Positions 7,964-18,361 are shown, numbered from the stretch's first letter. The stretch is DNA of 64,000 bases from Roseibium sp. MMSF_3412 (GCF_030733265.1 NZ_JASHJI010000008.1:1-64000); one strand, 5' to 3'. Notes: generated by a model from the letters alone, not told the origin. Translations and numbers: made by a program.

Positions 7964-9565
7964 ATGCCGGACAACAGTCGATCCATGATGCAGCGCTGCT
8001 CCAACCGCGTCCCGAATCTTTCACACTACCTGACCAGGAACACAGCGCGGTGGCCGCAACGCCCCGCACTTCACTGGAAAGACAGGACTTGGGGCTGGGC
8101 TGAACTGGATCAGCGGGTGTCCGCACTCTGCTGCGCTTTGCACAATGACCTCGGTATTGCGAAGGGCGATGCAATCCTGGTTCAGGCGCAAAACTCGAAC
8201 CAGATGGTCGAAACCATGCTTGCCGCATTTCGACTGGGCGCCGTCTGGGTTCCCTGCAATTTTCGCCAGGCACCGGGCGAAACCGCCTTTGCCAGCCTCA
8301 AGTCCAACGCGAGGGTATTCGTCTGCGACGCCGAATTCAGGGATCAGGCCGAAGCGGTCAGACTGGAAAGACCGGACCTCAAAGGCGTTGTCACAATCGG
8401 CGAAACCGACTTCGGGCTCGACTATGAAGGCCTGGTTTCCGCGCATGCCGGCTCCCAATTCGTCAATGAACCCGTTGCCTATGACGACCCCTGCTGGCTC
8501 TTCTTTACTTCTGGATCCACCGGACGTCCCAAGGCGGTTGTCCTGACCCACGGCCAGATCGGCTTTGTCGTCGTCAACTATCTGGCCGATCTCATGCCCG
8601 GAACGGGAGAACAGGATGCCTCGCTGGTCATTGCTCCGCTTTCCCACGGGGCCGGCCTTCAGTTGATTGCTCAGCTTCCGGTCGGAACGGCTCATGTGCT
8701 GATGCCCGGCGGCGGCTTTAGTCCGGCCGTCGCGTTTGAACTGATCGAACAGCACCGGGTAAGCAACCTCTTCACCGTTCCAACGATCGTCAAACGCCTG
8801 GTGGAAGACCCAGCCGTGGACCGCTACGATCATTCGAGCCTGCGTCACGTGATTTACGCTGGTGCGCCGATGTACCGGGAAGACCAGAAAAACGCGCTTG
8901 AGAAACTTGGAAACGTGCTGGTTCAGTATTACGGCCTTGGAGAAGTGACCGGAAACATCACGGTCCTGCGCCCGCAGGATCATTCGCTGGAGGATGGACC
9001 GCAAGCCCGGGCCGGAACCTGCGGCACGGAGCGCACCGGCATTGAAGTCAGCATTCAGGACGACGACGGCAACCTGCTGCGGCCCGGAGAAACCGGTGAA
9101 GTCTGCGTGGTCGGTGCGGCAGTCTGCGCGGGATATCTCGAGGATGAGGCCGCCAACTCGAAATCATTCCGCAATGGCTGGTTCCGCACGGGCGATATCG
9201 GCCACATGGATGAAGAACGGTTTCTCTACCTCACCGGACGGGCGTCGGACATGTACATTTCCGGCGGCTCCAACGTCTATCCCAAGGAAATAGAGGAAGT
9301 TTTGCTCGCGCATCCGGATGTTTCCGAAGTTGCAATTCTCGGCGTCCCGGACCCTCAATGGGGGGAAATCGGACTGGCCGTTTGCGTTGCAAACACGGGG
9401 AAAACCGTAACCGAGGCGGAACTGTCGACATATCTGTCCGGCAAGATCGCCAGATACAAGATGCCCGCGCGCTATCTTTTCATCGAGGAAATGCCGACGA
9501 GCGCCTACGGAAAGATCACAAAGAAACTGGTCAGGGAGCATTTGCAGGAAAAGGGCCTGATATGA
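7964..9565 (+). CDS. AMP-binding acyl-CoA synthetase/ligase
   Basis: This 533-residue enzyme of the ANL superfamily should activate a carboxylic acid with ATP and load it on CoA. The AMP-binding motif TSGSTGRPK is at 182-190. Other core motifs are YYGLGE, GWFRTGDIG and the hinge/C-terminal region SGGSNVYPKEIEE. The catalytic lysine is in AYGKITKK near the end. Length is normal for medium/long-chain or aromatic acyl-CoA ligases. In-frame ATGs at 7985 and 7988 are alternative starts, since family homology begins near residue 18. Its stop overlaps the ATG of the next gene, so the two are translationally coupled. The acid substrate cannot be read from sequence alone. Confidence 0.92.
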   Translation: MPDNSRSMMQRCSNRVPNLSHYLTRNTARWPQRPALHWKDRTWGWAELDQRVSALCCALHNDLGIAKGDAILVQAQNSNQMVETMLAAFRLGAVWVPCNFRQAPGETAFASLKSNARVFVCDAEFRDQAEAVRLERPDLKGVVTIGETDFGLDYEGLVSAHAGSQFVNEPVAYDDPCWLFFTSGSTGRPKAVVLTHGQIGFVVVNYLADLMPGTGEQDASLVIAPLSHGAGLQLIAQLPVGTAHVLMPGGGFSPAVAFELIEQHRVSNLFTVPTIVKRLVEDPAVDRYDHSSLRHVIYAGAPMYREDQKNALEKLGNVLVQYYGLGEVTGNITVLRPQDHSLEDGPQARAGTCGTERTGIEVSIQDDDGNLLRPGETGEVCVVGAAVCAGYLEDEAANSKSFRNGWFRTGDIGHMDEERFLYLTGRASDMYISGGSNVYPKEIEEVLLAHPDVSEVAILGVPDPQWGEIGLAVCVANTGKTVTEAELSTYLSGKIARYKMPARYLFIEEMPTSAYGKITKKLVREHLQEKGLI

Positions 9566-10428
9566 GACGGGCGGCACCGGAGCGTTTGTCGGACATCAGG
9601 CATCCCGGCCCCCGGAACGCGGAAAGACTTCCACACCGGCTCTGCAACGCAGAGAAAGTTTCGATCGGCCTACGGCCAGGCTCGATGCTCCTGGAAGCAC
9701 TGGCGCACTGGATCGAAGTCCAAGGATATGAGTCCGCCGTCCTTGATCTCGCCGGCCTGGCCCTGTCCCCGTTCGATTACGTCATGCCGGACAGAGCAGT
9801 CGATGACCGGCACGCTGCCTGGTACAGCGACACCAGGCACTCAGCCGGAGTTACCCTCTCCGACGCGGTCGCCATCGTTGGACACAGGGACGGCCAGTGT
9901 TTCGCGCACATCCATGCATATTGGACACATAAGGGTGAGGAACACCTGGGCCACCTCCTTCCCGAAACGCTGCAGATCGGCGCTGAAGGTGAGGTCAGCG
10001 GTTATGGAATAAAGGGCGCACAATTTGTCTCCCGACCGGATCCTGAGACGGAATTCACACTTTTCAGAACCGCCGGGCCGGCGCAAGCCGAACCCGGTTT
10101 GCCCGCCAACGCGCTGATTACCACACTTGCCCCCTTCGAAGATCTGCCGGCGAGCGTGCAGAGCCTGAGAAAAAAGCTCGACGTACCCGCGGTCAAGGTT
10201 GTGGGACTGGGCAGTCTCGCAGGCGCTTCTTTTGCAGACGCTGCCCCCATGCGCGGGCTCATTTCGGAAATACTTCTGCTGCGGGAATGCCGTGCGCGGA
10301 GTGACGGGCTGATCAACCTGCCGATACGGTGTGTCGACCTTGATGGCAACTTGCACGCCGGACATTTGCGCACCGGATCGGCCCCGACACTGATTACTTG
10401 CGAGCTCCTTTTAATCGCAGACGCGTGA
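9562..10428 (+). CDS. DUF296 (PPC-domain) protein
   Basis: This 288-residue soluble protein starts in the ATGA overlap with the acyl-CoA ligase stop. The segment around residues 30-150 resembles the plants-and-prokaryotes conserved (PPC/DUF296) domain, with FAHIHAYWTHKGEEHLGHLL carrying the histidine-rich site and SGYGIKGAQF following. The second half (about 170-288) again contains a GLGSLAGASF-type strand and may be a diverged second copy. Stand-alone bacterial PPC proteins form metal-binding trimers, and their function is poorly known. The tight coupling suggests it works with the ligase product or its regulation. The DUF296 match is from recall, not a search. Confidence 0.7.
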   Translation: MRRAAPERLSDIRHPGPRNAERLPHRLCNAEKVSIGLRPGSMLLEALAHWIEVQGYESAVLDLAGLALSPFDYVMPDRAVDDRHAAWYSDTRHSAGVTLSDAVAIVGHRDGQCFAHIHAYWTHKGEEHLGHLLPETLQIGAEGEVSGYGIKGAQFVSRPDPETEFTLFRTAGPAQAEPGLPANALITTLAPFEDLPASVQSLRKKLDVPAVKVVGLGSLAGASFADAAPMRGLISEILLLRECRARSDGLINLPIRCVDLDGNLHAGHLRTGSAPTLITCELLLIADA

Positions 10429-10744
10429 CCTCGACCGCTCATTCATTTACAGCAAGGGCGAAACCCATTTGTGAGCGGCCTGCGTGCGTTGACGCGCGAA
10501 ACAATGCAAATACGTAGTACCACATACTATATTGAGTTTTCTGCGCATACATTTAAAGCAAAATAATAGTATTTGCTTATATTTTAGGCGTAACTGTTAT
10601 TTTTAACAAGTCCGTTTCAATATATTTTTATTTACTCATTTTCCTTTTTGACTTGTGAACATGGCGGTGTTTTGAGAATTGACGCCATCGAGTCAAGTAC
10701 ACGACAGAATCTCAAGGTCGTGTCACCCTGATAGGAAACACCAG
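10429..10744. other. AT-rich upstream region of the chemotaxis transducer gene
   Basis: This stretch is AT-rich from about 10495 to 10670. It holds a small inverted repeat, TAGTA and TACTA around CCACA at 10515-10529, and a TTGACG at 10489-10494 without a convincing -10 partner. No ORF or structured RNA was recognised. It probably carries the promoter of the downstream gene. Confidence 0.5.
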
Positions 10745-12085
10745 ATGTCAGAAGAAACCGAAGTTTTTGAGTCTCGGCTGCGCTTTGCACATATCGATGA
10801 CGGGGTTGTGGCCGGTCTCCGGGCTCTTTGGCCCGTAATTGAAGAAAACATCGATGAAATACTGACCGAGTTTTACAACCACCTGCGACAGTTTCCGGAA
10901 ATGGCCGGAATGGTGGGAGAACAGCAGAACCGCCTGGAAGAGGCGCAGAAGACGCATTGGGAGAAGCTTTTCAATCAGGGCTTCGATCAGGATTACGTTG
11001 AAAGCATAAATCGCATCGGACGTGTCCACAGCCGGATCGGTCTGGATCCCAGGTGGTACATCGCAGGTTACAAATTCGTACTCGTCAGGCTGCAGGGTCT
11101 GCTTGTCAGGAAGTACCGGTTTTCACCCGCCCGGCTTTCCCGGTCTCTGCAACACGTCACGAGCGCTGTCATGTTGGATCTGGACATGGCGATCTCAACT
11201 TATCAGGCGCTTCTCATGGAGGCGCAGGAACGCAGGACGCATGAACTCAACGCCGCAATAGACGTGTTCCAGTCTTCGGTCGCAGAACCGCTTCACCACA
11301 TCGGGGCCAAAGCAGGCACTGTTGCCGGAGATGCGGCTCAATTGCAGGACGTGTGCGGATCGGCAAAAACGGAAACGGGTTCCGCGAACACGATCTCGCA
11401 GGAGACCGGTCTCAACGTTCAGACTGTCGCCTCGGCGACCGAAGAACTGTCAGCATCCATACTGGAAATATCCAAACAGGTTACAGGAGCATCACAAATA
11501 GCAAACCAGGCGCGCAGCAACGCCGAAAGCACAAGCGGCGAAGTTGAAAGCCTCTCTGGGGCCGCCCAAAAAATCGGCGATGTGATTGGCCTCATTCAGG
11601 CAATTGCCGAACAGACAAACCTGTTGGCGCTGAACGCGACCATCGAAGCCGCTCGCGCGGGTGACGCGGGCAAGGGTTTTGCGGTCGTCGCGGCGGAAGT
11701 GAAGGAACTGGCGACGCAAACGTCAAAAGCCACCGAGGAAATCAGTCTTCAGGTCGCTGAAATACAGGGCGCAACCACAAATGCCGTCGACTCCATCGGT
11801 ACGATTGCGGAGGTCGTCCGCCAGCTTGACGAAATGACCGCATCGATCGCTGCTGCCGTCGAACAGCAAGGGGCGGCCACCGGCGAAATATCCGCGAGTG
11901 TGCAGACCGTCGCGGATGGTGCCTCAATTCTTGCAGGAAACATTTCCGGCGTTCAGCAGGCGATCGATTCGGCGGATGCAACAAGCACGACCTTCCTCTC
12001 CGCTGCAACGGAGATGGAACAGAGCGTCGAGACGATTTCGTCGGAGATCAGCGGGTTTTTCGACAAGGTCAGGCAGATAGGTTGA
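10745..12085 (+). CDS. Globin-coupled sensor methyl-accepting chemotaxis protein (HemAT-like)
   Basis: This 446-residue protein has no transmembrane helix and should be a cytoplasmic heme-based oxygen or redox sensor that signals to CheA. Residues 1-175 form a protoglobin-type globin domain; the proximal heme ligand is expected at H95 in [11 protein letters not shown], followed by the family motif [11 protein letters not shown]. Residues about 230-440 form the MCP signaling domain with the conserved hairpin ([19 protein letters not shown] followed by GKGFAVVA). The ATG at 10745 has AGGA upstream and matches the family N-terminus. No che genes are adjacent, so it presumably docks with chemotaxis arrays encoded elsewhere. 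Family is certain; O2 as ligand is inferred. Confidence 0.93.
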   Translation: MSEETEVFESRLRFAHIDDGVVAGLRALWPVIEENIDEILTEFYNHLRQFPEMAGMVGEQQNRLEEAQKTHWEKLFNQGFDQDYVESINRIGRVHSRIGLDPRWYIAGYKFVLVRLQGLLVRKYRFSPARLSRSLQHVTSAVMLDLDMAISTYQALLMEAQERRTHELNAAIDVFQSSVAEPLHHIGAKAGTVAGDAAQLQDVCGSAKTETGSANTISQETGLNVQTVASATEELSASILEISKQVTGASQIANQARSNAESTSGEVESLSGAAQKIGDVIGLIQAIAEQTNLLALNATIEAARAGDAGKGFAVVAAEVKELATQTSKATEEISLQVAEIQGATTNAVDSIGTIAEVVRQLDEMTASIAAAVEQQGAATGEISASVQTVADGASILAGNISGVQQAIDSADATSTTFLSAATEMEQSVETISSEISGFFDKVRQIG

Positions 12086-12105
12086 CGGTAGGCTCGGACG
12101 GCTGG

Positions 12106-12149
12106 CTGCGTGAGTCTTTGAAGCTCTGCTCCCACGGAAATTCACGCAG
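12106..12149. repeat. Inverted repeat between convergent genes
   Basis: CTGCGTGA at 12106-12113 pairs perfectly with TCACGCAG at 12142-12149 across a 28-base loop. It follows the chemotaxis gene stop closely. There is no T run, so it is not a standard intrinsic terminator. It may protect a 3' end or be chance. Confidence 0.3.
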
Positions 12150-12383
12150 CACCGGCTCCCGGACCCTGATAGCGGAACACACGCTCCATTGTGGCTCCCT
12201 GAAATGATCTGCGTCTTGCCGCGCATCGGTCAGGGTCGATTGAGAAGGCAAGCTCACGCTTGAGCCCCCCAAAAGATCCGGAGTCGGCATCGACGCGCCG
12301 ATACCCGCAACGGGCATTGTTCACGCAGCCTTCTATCTGACATTCGATGCGTAATCGGAGGTAAACTGGAAGCGGTCAAGTCC

Positions 12384-13172
12384 TCAGCGAAGGCCGACAT
12401 TAGCATTCGAGATCAGACCGAGTTCGTAGGCGATCGCAATCATCTGGGTCTTGTTCTGGGCATGCAGTTTGCGATTGAGCGATGCAATGTATCCGGCGAC
12501 GGTCGATTCCGCGACGCCGAGTATCGTGGCGCATTCCGAAGAGGTCTTGCCGCGGGCCGACCATACCAGGCATTCGATCTCCCTTGTGCTGAGGACAAGC
12601 CGTTCGCCAAGATCGCCCATAAGTGCATAAAGACGTGAGAAAATGTGCTGGCTGATCAGATGTAAAGTTGCCATTTCGGCAGGCGACGGCAGCGGCCGAT
12701 TGCCGGCAAAACCGATGGCACCCCGGCGACCGGTTTTGTCATGGCATCCGAAATAGATGCCCCGTGTCATTCCGTGCTCCAGGAACAGGTTGATCGCCTT
12801 GTCTCGCTCATGTGCCGGCCTGTCGATTCCATGCGCTTCGAGGTCATACTCGACAGGAACGTCCGTATTTCGCAACGCGGCGATAATCGGACTGTTTTCC
12901 AACAGTTTCAGCCTGTCATAGGCGGTCAGCAAGGCACCGCTCCAGTTGGATGCCACAATGCTGGGCCGAATGTTCTCGTCCGTTACCTGGGGCAGAAACA
13001 GAACGACATAACTTGCGAACTTGAGATCCTGAGCAATGCGGCGCAGCTTCGCATACAGCTCAGAAGGATTTTTGACTGCGTTGACGGAGCTGTAAAGCTC
13101 GGAAAAGTAGCCCGCATTATCTACAGTTGCATCCGTCACGACAGCTTTCCGGACTGTATTTTTTATCGTCAT
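12384..13172 (-). CDS. LuxR-family transcriptional regulator (orphan, autoinducer-binding-like domain)
   Basis: This 262-residue regulator has an N-terminal ligand domain of the LuxR autoinducer-binding fold (about 20-180) and a C-terminal LuxR helix-turn-helix (about 194-255, with LSTREIECLVWSARGKTSSE and the recognition helix ESTVAGYIASLNRKL). In the ligand domain the segment NWSGALLTAYDRL then ENSPII replaces the spacing and the aspartate of classical acyl-homoserine-lactone receptors. It may therefore bind another ligand or none. No luxI-like gene is in the window. It is divergent from lexA across 463 bases and convergent with the chemotaxis gene. VisN/VisR-type motility regulators are a possible relation but not shown. 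Confidence 0.88.
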   Translation of the reverse strand: MTIKNTVRKAVVTDATVDNAGYFSELYSSVNAVKNPSELYAKLRRIAQDLKFASYVVLFLPQVTDENIRPSIVASNWSGALLTAYDRLKLLENSPIIAALRNTDVPVEYDLEAHGIDRPAHERDKAINLFLEHGMTRGIYFGCHDKTGRRGAIGFAGNRPLPSPAEMATLHLISQHIFSRLYALMGDLGERLVLSTREIECLVWSARGKTSSECATILGVAESTVAGYIASLNRKLHAQNKTQMIAIAYELGLISNANVGLR

Positions 13173-13535
13173 TTAACTCAATTCCGCCAGCAAACGGGCA
13201 AGACTGGCGCGCCTACCCCTTGATGCCGAGTAGCAAGACAAATCTTAGTGTTTTGTTCCAACGTAGTACCGGCCATGGACACTGCAGGGAACGCCGCACC
13301 ACACACAACTGACAATTGCATGACTTGTTCCGTCGTGTAAAACAAATTGCCCCACAATCAACACGTGGTTGGCCGCACCGGCCACCGTTAGCGAACGCAC
13401 TTGCATCTCTTCGCGGAACGCAGGAGCACTTGAGCCGTGATGGACAGCACGTCGCCAGGGCGACACCGGCCTCCGCCCCTGCTCAATACCTGGAACGTTA
13501 TGCGCGAGTGGCAGTGTCGCATTCCGCAGTGTGAA

Positions 13536-13550
13536 GAACAGTAAGAGAAC
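13536..13550. promoter_or_regulatory. SOS (LexA) box 1 upstream of lexA
   Basis: GAAC-AGTAAGA-GAAC is a perfect GAAC-N7-GAAC direct repeat. Read on the other strand it is the alphaproteobacterial LexA operator GTTC-N7-GTTC. It lies 86 bases before the lexA start and points to autorepression. Confidence 0.9.
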
Positions 13551-13563
13551 ATTTACCCTTGCA

Positions 13564-13578
13564 GAACACAATAGGAAC
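13564..13578. promoter_or_regulatory. SOS (LexA) box 2 inside the lexA promoter
   Basis: GAAC-ACAATAG-GAAC is a second perfect LexA operator. It lies between a -35-like TTGCAG (13559-13564) and a weak -10-like TACTGT (13582-13587). A third, one-mismatch site GTTC-TTGATTT-GTAC follows at 13588-13602. LexA bound here would block RNA polymerase. Confidence 0.88.
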
Positions 13579-13635
13579 AGGTACTGTGTTCTTGATTTGT
13601 ACCAGCCCCCTATTCGTGGTCAGGGAGAGCCAAAG

Positions 13636-14346
13636 ATGCTCACGCGCAAGCAGTATGAACTGCTCATGTTCATTCACGAACGTCTCAAGGAAACCGGCGT
13701 TCCGCCTTCATTTGACGAGATGAAGGATGCACTGGACCTGCGATCCAAATCGGGTATTCATCGCCTGATCACCGCACTTGAGGAACGTGGCTTCATCCGG
13801 AGGCTGCCGAATCGGGCTCGTGCAATGGAAGTGGTCCGCCTCCCCGACTCGATCGCGCCGGGCCTGGGAACGCCACGGCCACGCGGCAGCTTCTCGCCTG
13901 AGGTCATTGAAGGCTCGCTGGGCAAACAGGAACCGGAGCGCACTGTCCCGGTACAGTCCGACACAGGAACGGAAATTCCCGTCATGGGACGCATTGCGGC
14001 AGGTGTCCCCATCGAGGCGATCCAGACGCACAGTCATTCAATCAGCGTTCCGCAAGAGCTTCTGGGAAAAGGCGAGCACTATGCGCTTGAAGTGCGTGGC
14101 GACTCGATGATCGAAGCCGGGATCTTGGATGGTGACACGGTCCTCATCCGCAGAACCGAGAGTGCGGACAGCGGCGACATTGTTGTCGCGCTGGTTGACG
14201 AAGAAGAAGCTACCTTGAAGCGTTTGCGCAAGAAAGGCGCTTCGATTGCGCTCGAGGCTGCAAACCCGGCCTACGAAACCCGGATCTTCGGTCCAGGCAG
14301 GGTGCGCGTTCAAGGACGTCTCGTCGCGCTTTTCAGGCAATATTGA
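13636..14346 (+). CDS. lexA: LexA SOS repressor
   Basis: LexA represses DNA-damage genes and cleaves itself when stimulated by RecA filaments. The 236-residue protein has an N-terminal winged helix (1-65, [19 protein letters not shown]) and a C-terminal S24 peptidase domain. The cleavage site is A122-G123 in GRIAAGVP, the catalytic serine is S157 in RGDSM, and the lysine is K195 in ATLKRL. The linker is longer than in E. coli LexA, as is usual in alphaproteobacteria. ATG 13636 has a strong AGGGAG upstream and matches the canonical N-terminus. Two perfect and one imperfect SOS boxes upstream show autoregulation. Confidence 0.98.
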   Translation: MLTRKQYELLMFIHERLKETGVPPSFDEMKDALDLRSKSGIHRLITALEERGFIRRLPNRARAMEVVRLPDSIAPGLGTPRPRGSFSPEVIEGSLGKQEPERTVPVQSDTGTEIPVMGRIAAGVPIEAIQTHSHSISVPQELLGKGEHYALEVRGDSMIEAGILDGDTVLIRRTESADSGDIVVALVDEEEATLKRLRKKGASIALEAANPAYETRIFGPGRVRVQGRLVALFRQY

Positions 14347-14420
14347 ACGGGCAGCAAGCCCTCTCCCCGCCTGTGCCGGTTTCATGAAGCGACACATTGA
14401 GGGAACGATGCCGAGATCGC

Positions 14421-16799
14421 TTACCTCAGCGAAGCCCGCGTAACGGTTCCCTGCCGATGCCAGGGACGGGGAACCTTTTCGATCGCAAATTCGATTCTGG
14501 TGATGCCGGTCAGCCCACTCCCCCCGTTGTAGTCTCCTGCAGCGCTTCCTTCGGGTGAAAAGGGAGTGCTTTCCCGGGGCATTACCGAGAGCCAGAGAGA
14601 TATAGCGCCTCTGTTCTGGCGAAGACGCGTGTCGAATACGAGAGGGGCCGAACATCGACTGGATACGATCAAATCGCTCACGATTAGGTCAGCGTAGCGA
14701 CAGTCCTGATCCAGCGCTTCCTGTGTCTTTGTCAATGCGATCCTCAGCGGCCTGACCGGTTCCCCGGCATCCCGAAAAGCCTGCATGCGCGCGTATGCTT
14801 CCGCAACGCAGCCAAGCTTGTCACACTCAAATTGAGGCGATTTGATCTTGTGCGACTTGATCCTGGACCGAGAAACACCCTCTGCCTGATACCAGGACTC
14901 GGTCTGAAAGGTTTCCTGTCGACCGGACCACTTGAGATTTCCACTCTGGTCCCTGACTGCGATGCGATGACCGGATGCCGCGATTTGTACGTCCGGCGGA
15001 GATGAGACCTGAACAAGACCCATCCCAAGTGCGAACGGCAACACTGCCATGATGCGGGCCTTGCCCCTGAACAAAAGGAAAGCAAAGAGGGATGTCACGA
15101 ATGCGAGCATCTCGATCGCCGTGATCCGGGCGATCACGCCGCCACCTCCGTCCAGTTCTGCGACAAAGGTTGCGATCTGCAGAAGAAGGCGCAGCCCGAA
15201 TGCCATGACAGAAAGCGGGAGCGCCGCCAGGCCGAAAGGCATCAGAACAAACGCGAGAACGCCCATCGGCATGACCAGGAGCGAGAAAACCGGCATTCCG
15301 AGCATGTTGCCGACAACACCAAGAGGCGCGACACGGCCGAAATGGTGTGCCGCGATGATCCCCGTCGCCGTGCCGGCCACAAGAGCGGTGACCAGCAGCC
15401 CCAGAAGCCATTTGCCGGCTGCTCTGGCGAGACGGGCTTTCCAGTCGCTCTGAAATGACCCGGGCGCAACACCTTGTCCGGAACGGTCGCGCCAGGCTTC
15501 ATAAACCGCGACCAGACAAATGACCGCCGCAAACGACATCTGAAAACCGGGATGAAACAGGCGTTCCGGTGCCGTAGCCAGAAGCAGGAGCGCCGCAAGC
15601 GCAACACTGCGGACCGTCAGTCCCCTGCGACCAACCAGGATGCCCAGAAAGACAAGCGCGATCATGAGGAAAGATCTTTGCGTTGCGATCGCTCCACCCG
15701 AGACAAGCAGATAGAATATGGCGGCAAACAGCGCTGAGGCTGCGGCAAACTTGTGAATCGGCTGGCGAAGGCTGAGAGGCGAAAAGAGTGACAGAAGGAA
15801 CAGGACCGCAGCGTAGGCACCCCCGGCGAAAAGCGCCATGTGGAGACCCGAAATCGCGAGGATGTGTGCCAGTCCGGCCGCACGCAGATCCTCTTGATCA
15901 CGTTCGGAAATCGCACCGCGGTCACCGACGAGAAGTGCGACCGCAAGAGCGGCTTCCGGAGCGTTCCCGAGATCGGTCCTGATGCGTGCTGCCAGACTGT
16001 CTCTGAGAGATTGCACCAGAGCTGCCATACGCAACGCAAAAGCGGCTTCATCCTCCTTGACGACGAGAGGCTCACCAAAGCTGAAACCCGTCGCACCTAT
16101 TTGGGAGAAATAGGCATGGAAAGAAAAATCGTATCCGCCGGGCGTGACGGGACCGGCGGGTGGAAAAAGACGCCCGCGCACCTGCACCTTGTTGCCAATT
16201 GCAGCAGACGCTTCGCGCGGTACCCGGATCCGGATCCGTGCGGGAAAATCGACATCGTTCACCGAGAGGTCGTTGACCGTTTCCACGCCGACAACCAGCC
16301 GGACACCGTTCGGCCGCACGAGACGTTCAAGCACACGTCCGCTGAGATCCACCGTCATTTCATGTGCCAGACGCGGCGTCTCGACATAGGCCGAGCGGAT
16401 CGCGGACAACGTTCCCCCCGCCCAGAAGGCCAGCGCCAACAGGACAAATGGTGTCAGGCCCCTTCTGCGGTGCTCCAGAAAGGCAAATCCCGACAGAGCC
16501 AACAGGATAACCGAGAGAAGCTGCCAAGAAGGTTCTGACGGCAACAGCACATAGACCACGATCCCGGCGGCGAAAGAAAAACTCATCCACAGCAGCGCCC
16601 GGTTTTCCCAGGCGCTGTCTGGTGCCAAACTGTCGCTGCTTTTTCCAGCAAACGAAAAGAACGTGTGAACGGAGCGCCTGGAAGTGCCCGGGTTGCGGGC
16701 TTTGCGCCCAGGTTTTACGACAGGATCAAAGGAACTTGGCGCGTTTTTCAACACGTTTTCGGGTATTTTGACGTTGCTTTCCCCGTCATTGCCCGGCAT
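14421..16799 (-). CDS. comEC: ComEC/Rec2-family DNA uptake channel protein
   Basis: This polytopic inner-membrane protein of about 792 residues belongs to the ComEC/Rec2 family, which moves single-stranded DNA across the membrane during natural transformation. An N-terminal region with two to three helices and an OB-like DUF4131 part (about 70-260) precedes the competence domain, with the motif [26 protein letters not shown] (its core is [15 protein letters not shown]). A block of about eight further helices follows. The C-terminal 170 residues do not show the HxHxDH metallo-beta-lactamase motif. Start 16799 is tentative; the frame is open to a GTG at 16895. It is divergent from gltX. Whether the organism is naturally competent cannot be judged. 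Confidence 0.88.
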   Translation of the reverse strand: MPGNDGESNVKIPENVLKNAPSSFDPVVKPGRKARNPGTSRRSVHTFFSFAGKSSDSLAPDSAWENRALLWMSFSFAAGIVVYVLLPSEPSWQLLSVILLALSGFAFLEHRRRGLTPFVLLALAFWAGGTLSAIRSAYVETPRLAHEMTVDLSGRVLERLVRPNGVRLVVGVETVNDLSVNDVDFPARIRIRVPREASAAIGNKVQVRGRLFPPAGPVTPGGYDFSFHAYFSQIGATGFSFGEPLVVKEDEAAFALRMAALVQSLRDSLAARIRTDLGNAPEAALAVALLVGDRGAISERDQEDLRAAGLAHILAISGLHMALFAGGAYAAVLFLLSLFSPLSLRQPIHKFAAASALFAAIFYLLVSGGAIATQRSFLMIALVFLGILVGRRGLTVRSVALAALLLLATAPERLFHPGFQMSFAAVICLVAVYEAWRDRSGQGVAPGSFQSDWKARLARAAGKWLLGLLVTALVAGTATGIIAAHHFGRVAPLGVVGNMLGMPVFSLLVMPMGVLAFVLMPFGLAALPLSVMAFGLRLLLQIATFVAELDGGGGVIARITAIEMLAFVTSLFAFLLFRGKARIMAVLPFALGMGLVQVSSPPDVQIAASGHRIAVRDQSGNLKWSGRQETFQTESWYQAEGVSRSRIKSHKIKSPQFECDKLGCVAEAYARMQAFRDAGEPVRPLRIALTKTQEALDQDCRYADLIVSDLIVSSRCSAPLVFDTRLRQNRGAISLWLSVMPRESTPFSPEGSAAGDYNGGSGLTGITRIEFAIEKVPRPWHRQGTVTRASLR

Positions 16800-16936
16800 G
16801 GACAAACCATTGGCGCCGAACAGGCGGAAGAAACAGCTCGAGCACTGTTTTGCCCCGTTTTCCTGTGCTAAGACCGCGCCACATTGAAGGCGCACCCCGC
16901 GCTGCTCATCTGATAGAGACTTTCAAAAAAAGCACC

Positions 16937-18361
16937 ATGGCACAAGAGATCGTTACGCGCTTCGCGCCTTCCCCTACCGGCTACCTCCACATTGGCGGTG
17001 CTCGCACGGCCCTGTTCAACTGGCTTTTCGCCAAACACAACAATGGAAAGATGCTGCTGCGGATCGAGGATACGGACAGGGCGCGATCAACCGAGGAGGC
17101 TGTCGACGCCCTGATAGATGGTCTCACGTGGCTCGGGCTGGATTGGGAGGGCGATCCGATCTCGCAGTTCTCGCGCGTCGATCGGCACAAGGAAGCGGTT
17201 GCGCAGATGCTTGAAAGCGGCAACGCCTACAAGTGTTACAGCACACCTGAAGAAATCGAGGCCATGCGCGAAAAGGCCCGTGCAGAAGGCCGTCCTCCAA
17301 GATATGACGGCACCTGGAGAGACCGGGATCCCTCCGAAGCACCCGAGGGAATTGATCCTGTCGTTCGGCTTCGGGCACCGAGCGAAGGTGAAACGGTCAT
17401 CGACGATCAGGTACAGGGGCGGGTTGTGATCCCGAACAAGGATCTCGACGATCTCATCCTGCTGCGCTCCGACGGGACCCCGACCTACATGCTCGCAGTC
17501 GTGGTCGACGATCACGACATGGGTGTCACACACATCATACGCGGCGTTGATCACCTGACCAACGCGGCCCGGCAGACGCTTATCTTCAAGGCACTGGGCT
17601 GGGACACGCCGGAAATGGCGCACATTCCGCTCATTCATGGTCCCGATGGCGCAAAACTGTCGAAGCGGCACGGCGCAACGGGCGCCGAAGCCTATCGCGC
17701 CCTTGGCTACCTGCCCCAGGCCATGCGGAACTACCTCGCGCGGCTCGGATGGAGCCATGGCGATGAGGAAATCATGGCGCTTGACGACATGATCAAGTGG
17801 TTCGGACTTGACGCGGTTGGACAGTCCGCCGCCCGCTTCGATTTCAAGAAGCTGGAAAACTTGAACGGCCACTATATGCGCTCGACCGACGACGCCGAGC
17901 TTCTCGGTCATTGGAAGACATATCTGAACCACGTTGACGAAGGCAGCGCTGTCCTTGCCTGGCTTTCGACAGGTGACAACGAAAAAACCGCGCTTGCCGC
18001 GTTGCCCGGCTTGAAGGAACGGGCCAAGACACTTGTAGAACTGACGGAAAGCGCATCTTATCTCTGGCGTCAGAGACCGCTGGACCTGGATGAAAAAGCG
18101 TTGAAGATTCTCAATGACGACGCAAAGTCGATCCTTCGCGAGCTGCATTCCGTTCTTGAACCGGTATCGTCCTGGACGGCGGATGCCCTCGAAACTGCGG
18201 TTAAGTCCTTTGCCGAACAAAAGGATCTGAAGCTTGGAAAGGTCGCACAGCCCATTCGCGCCGCCCTGACTGGGCGCGGCACGTCACCGGGCATCTACGA
18301 CGTTCTGGTGGCTCTGGGCAGAGCGGAATCGCTTGCGCGGATCAACGACCAAGCGAACTGA
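16937..18361 (+). CDS. gltX: Glutamyl-tRNA synthetase
   Basis: This class I aminoacyl-tRNA synthetase has 474 residues and charges tRNA-Glu (possibly also tRNA-Gln in organisms using the transamidation route). The N-terminus shows [19 protein letters not shown] with the HIGH signature as HIGG at 18-21. The KMSKS equivalent is [10 protein letters not shown] 16937 is chosen because the family begins [13 protein letters not shown]; the frame is open further upstream but not protein-like. Alphaproteobacteria often have two gltX paralogs, and this could be either one. It is followed by gltA on the same strand after 255 bases. Confidence 0.97.
   Translation: MAQEIVTRFAPSPTGYLHIGGARTALFNWLFAKHNNGKMLLRIEDTDRARSTEEAVDALIDGLTWLGLDWEGDPISQFSRVDRHKEAVAQMLESGNAYKCYSTPEEIEAMREKARAEGRPPRYDGTWRDRDPSEAPEGIDPVVRLRAPSEGETVIDDQVQGRVVIPNKDLDDLILLRSDGTPTYMLAVVVDDHDMGVTHIIRGVDHLTNAARQTLIFKALGWDTPEMAHIPLIHGPDGAKLSKRHGATGAEAYRALGYLPQAMRNYLARLGWSHGDEEIMALDDMIKWFGLDAVGQSAARFDFKKLENLNGHYMRSTDDAELLGHWKTYLNHVDEGSAVLAWLSTGDNEKTALAALPGLKERAKTLVELTESASYLWRQRPLDLDEKALKILNDDAKSILRELHSVLEPVSSWTADALETAVKSFAEQKDLKLGKVAQPIRAALTGRGTSPGIYDVLVALGRAESLARINDQAN

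Larger units (their letters stand above)
13173..13635. other. Intergenic region with lexA control sites
   Basis: This divergent region carries the lexA promoter and its SOS boxes in its last 100 bases. The half nearer the LuxR gene (13173-13530) shows no credible ORF, terminator or RNA structure. It presumably contains the LuxR promoter. Confidence 0.6.
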
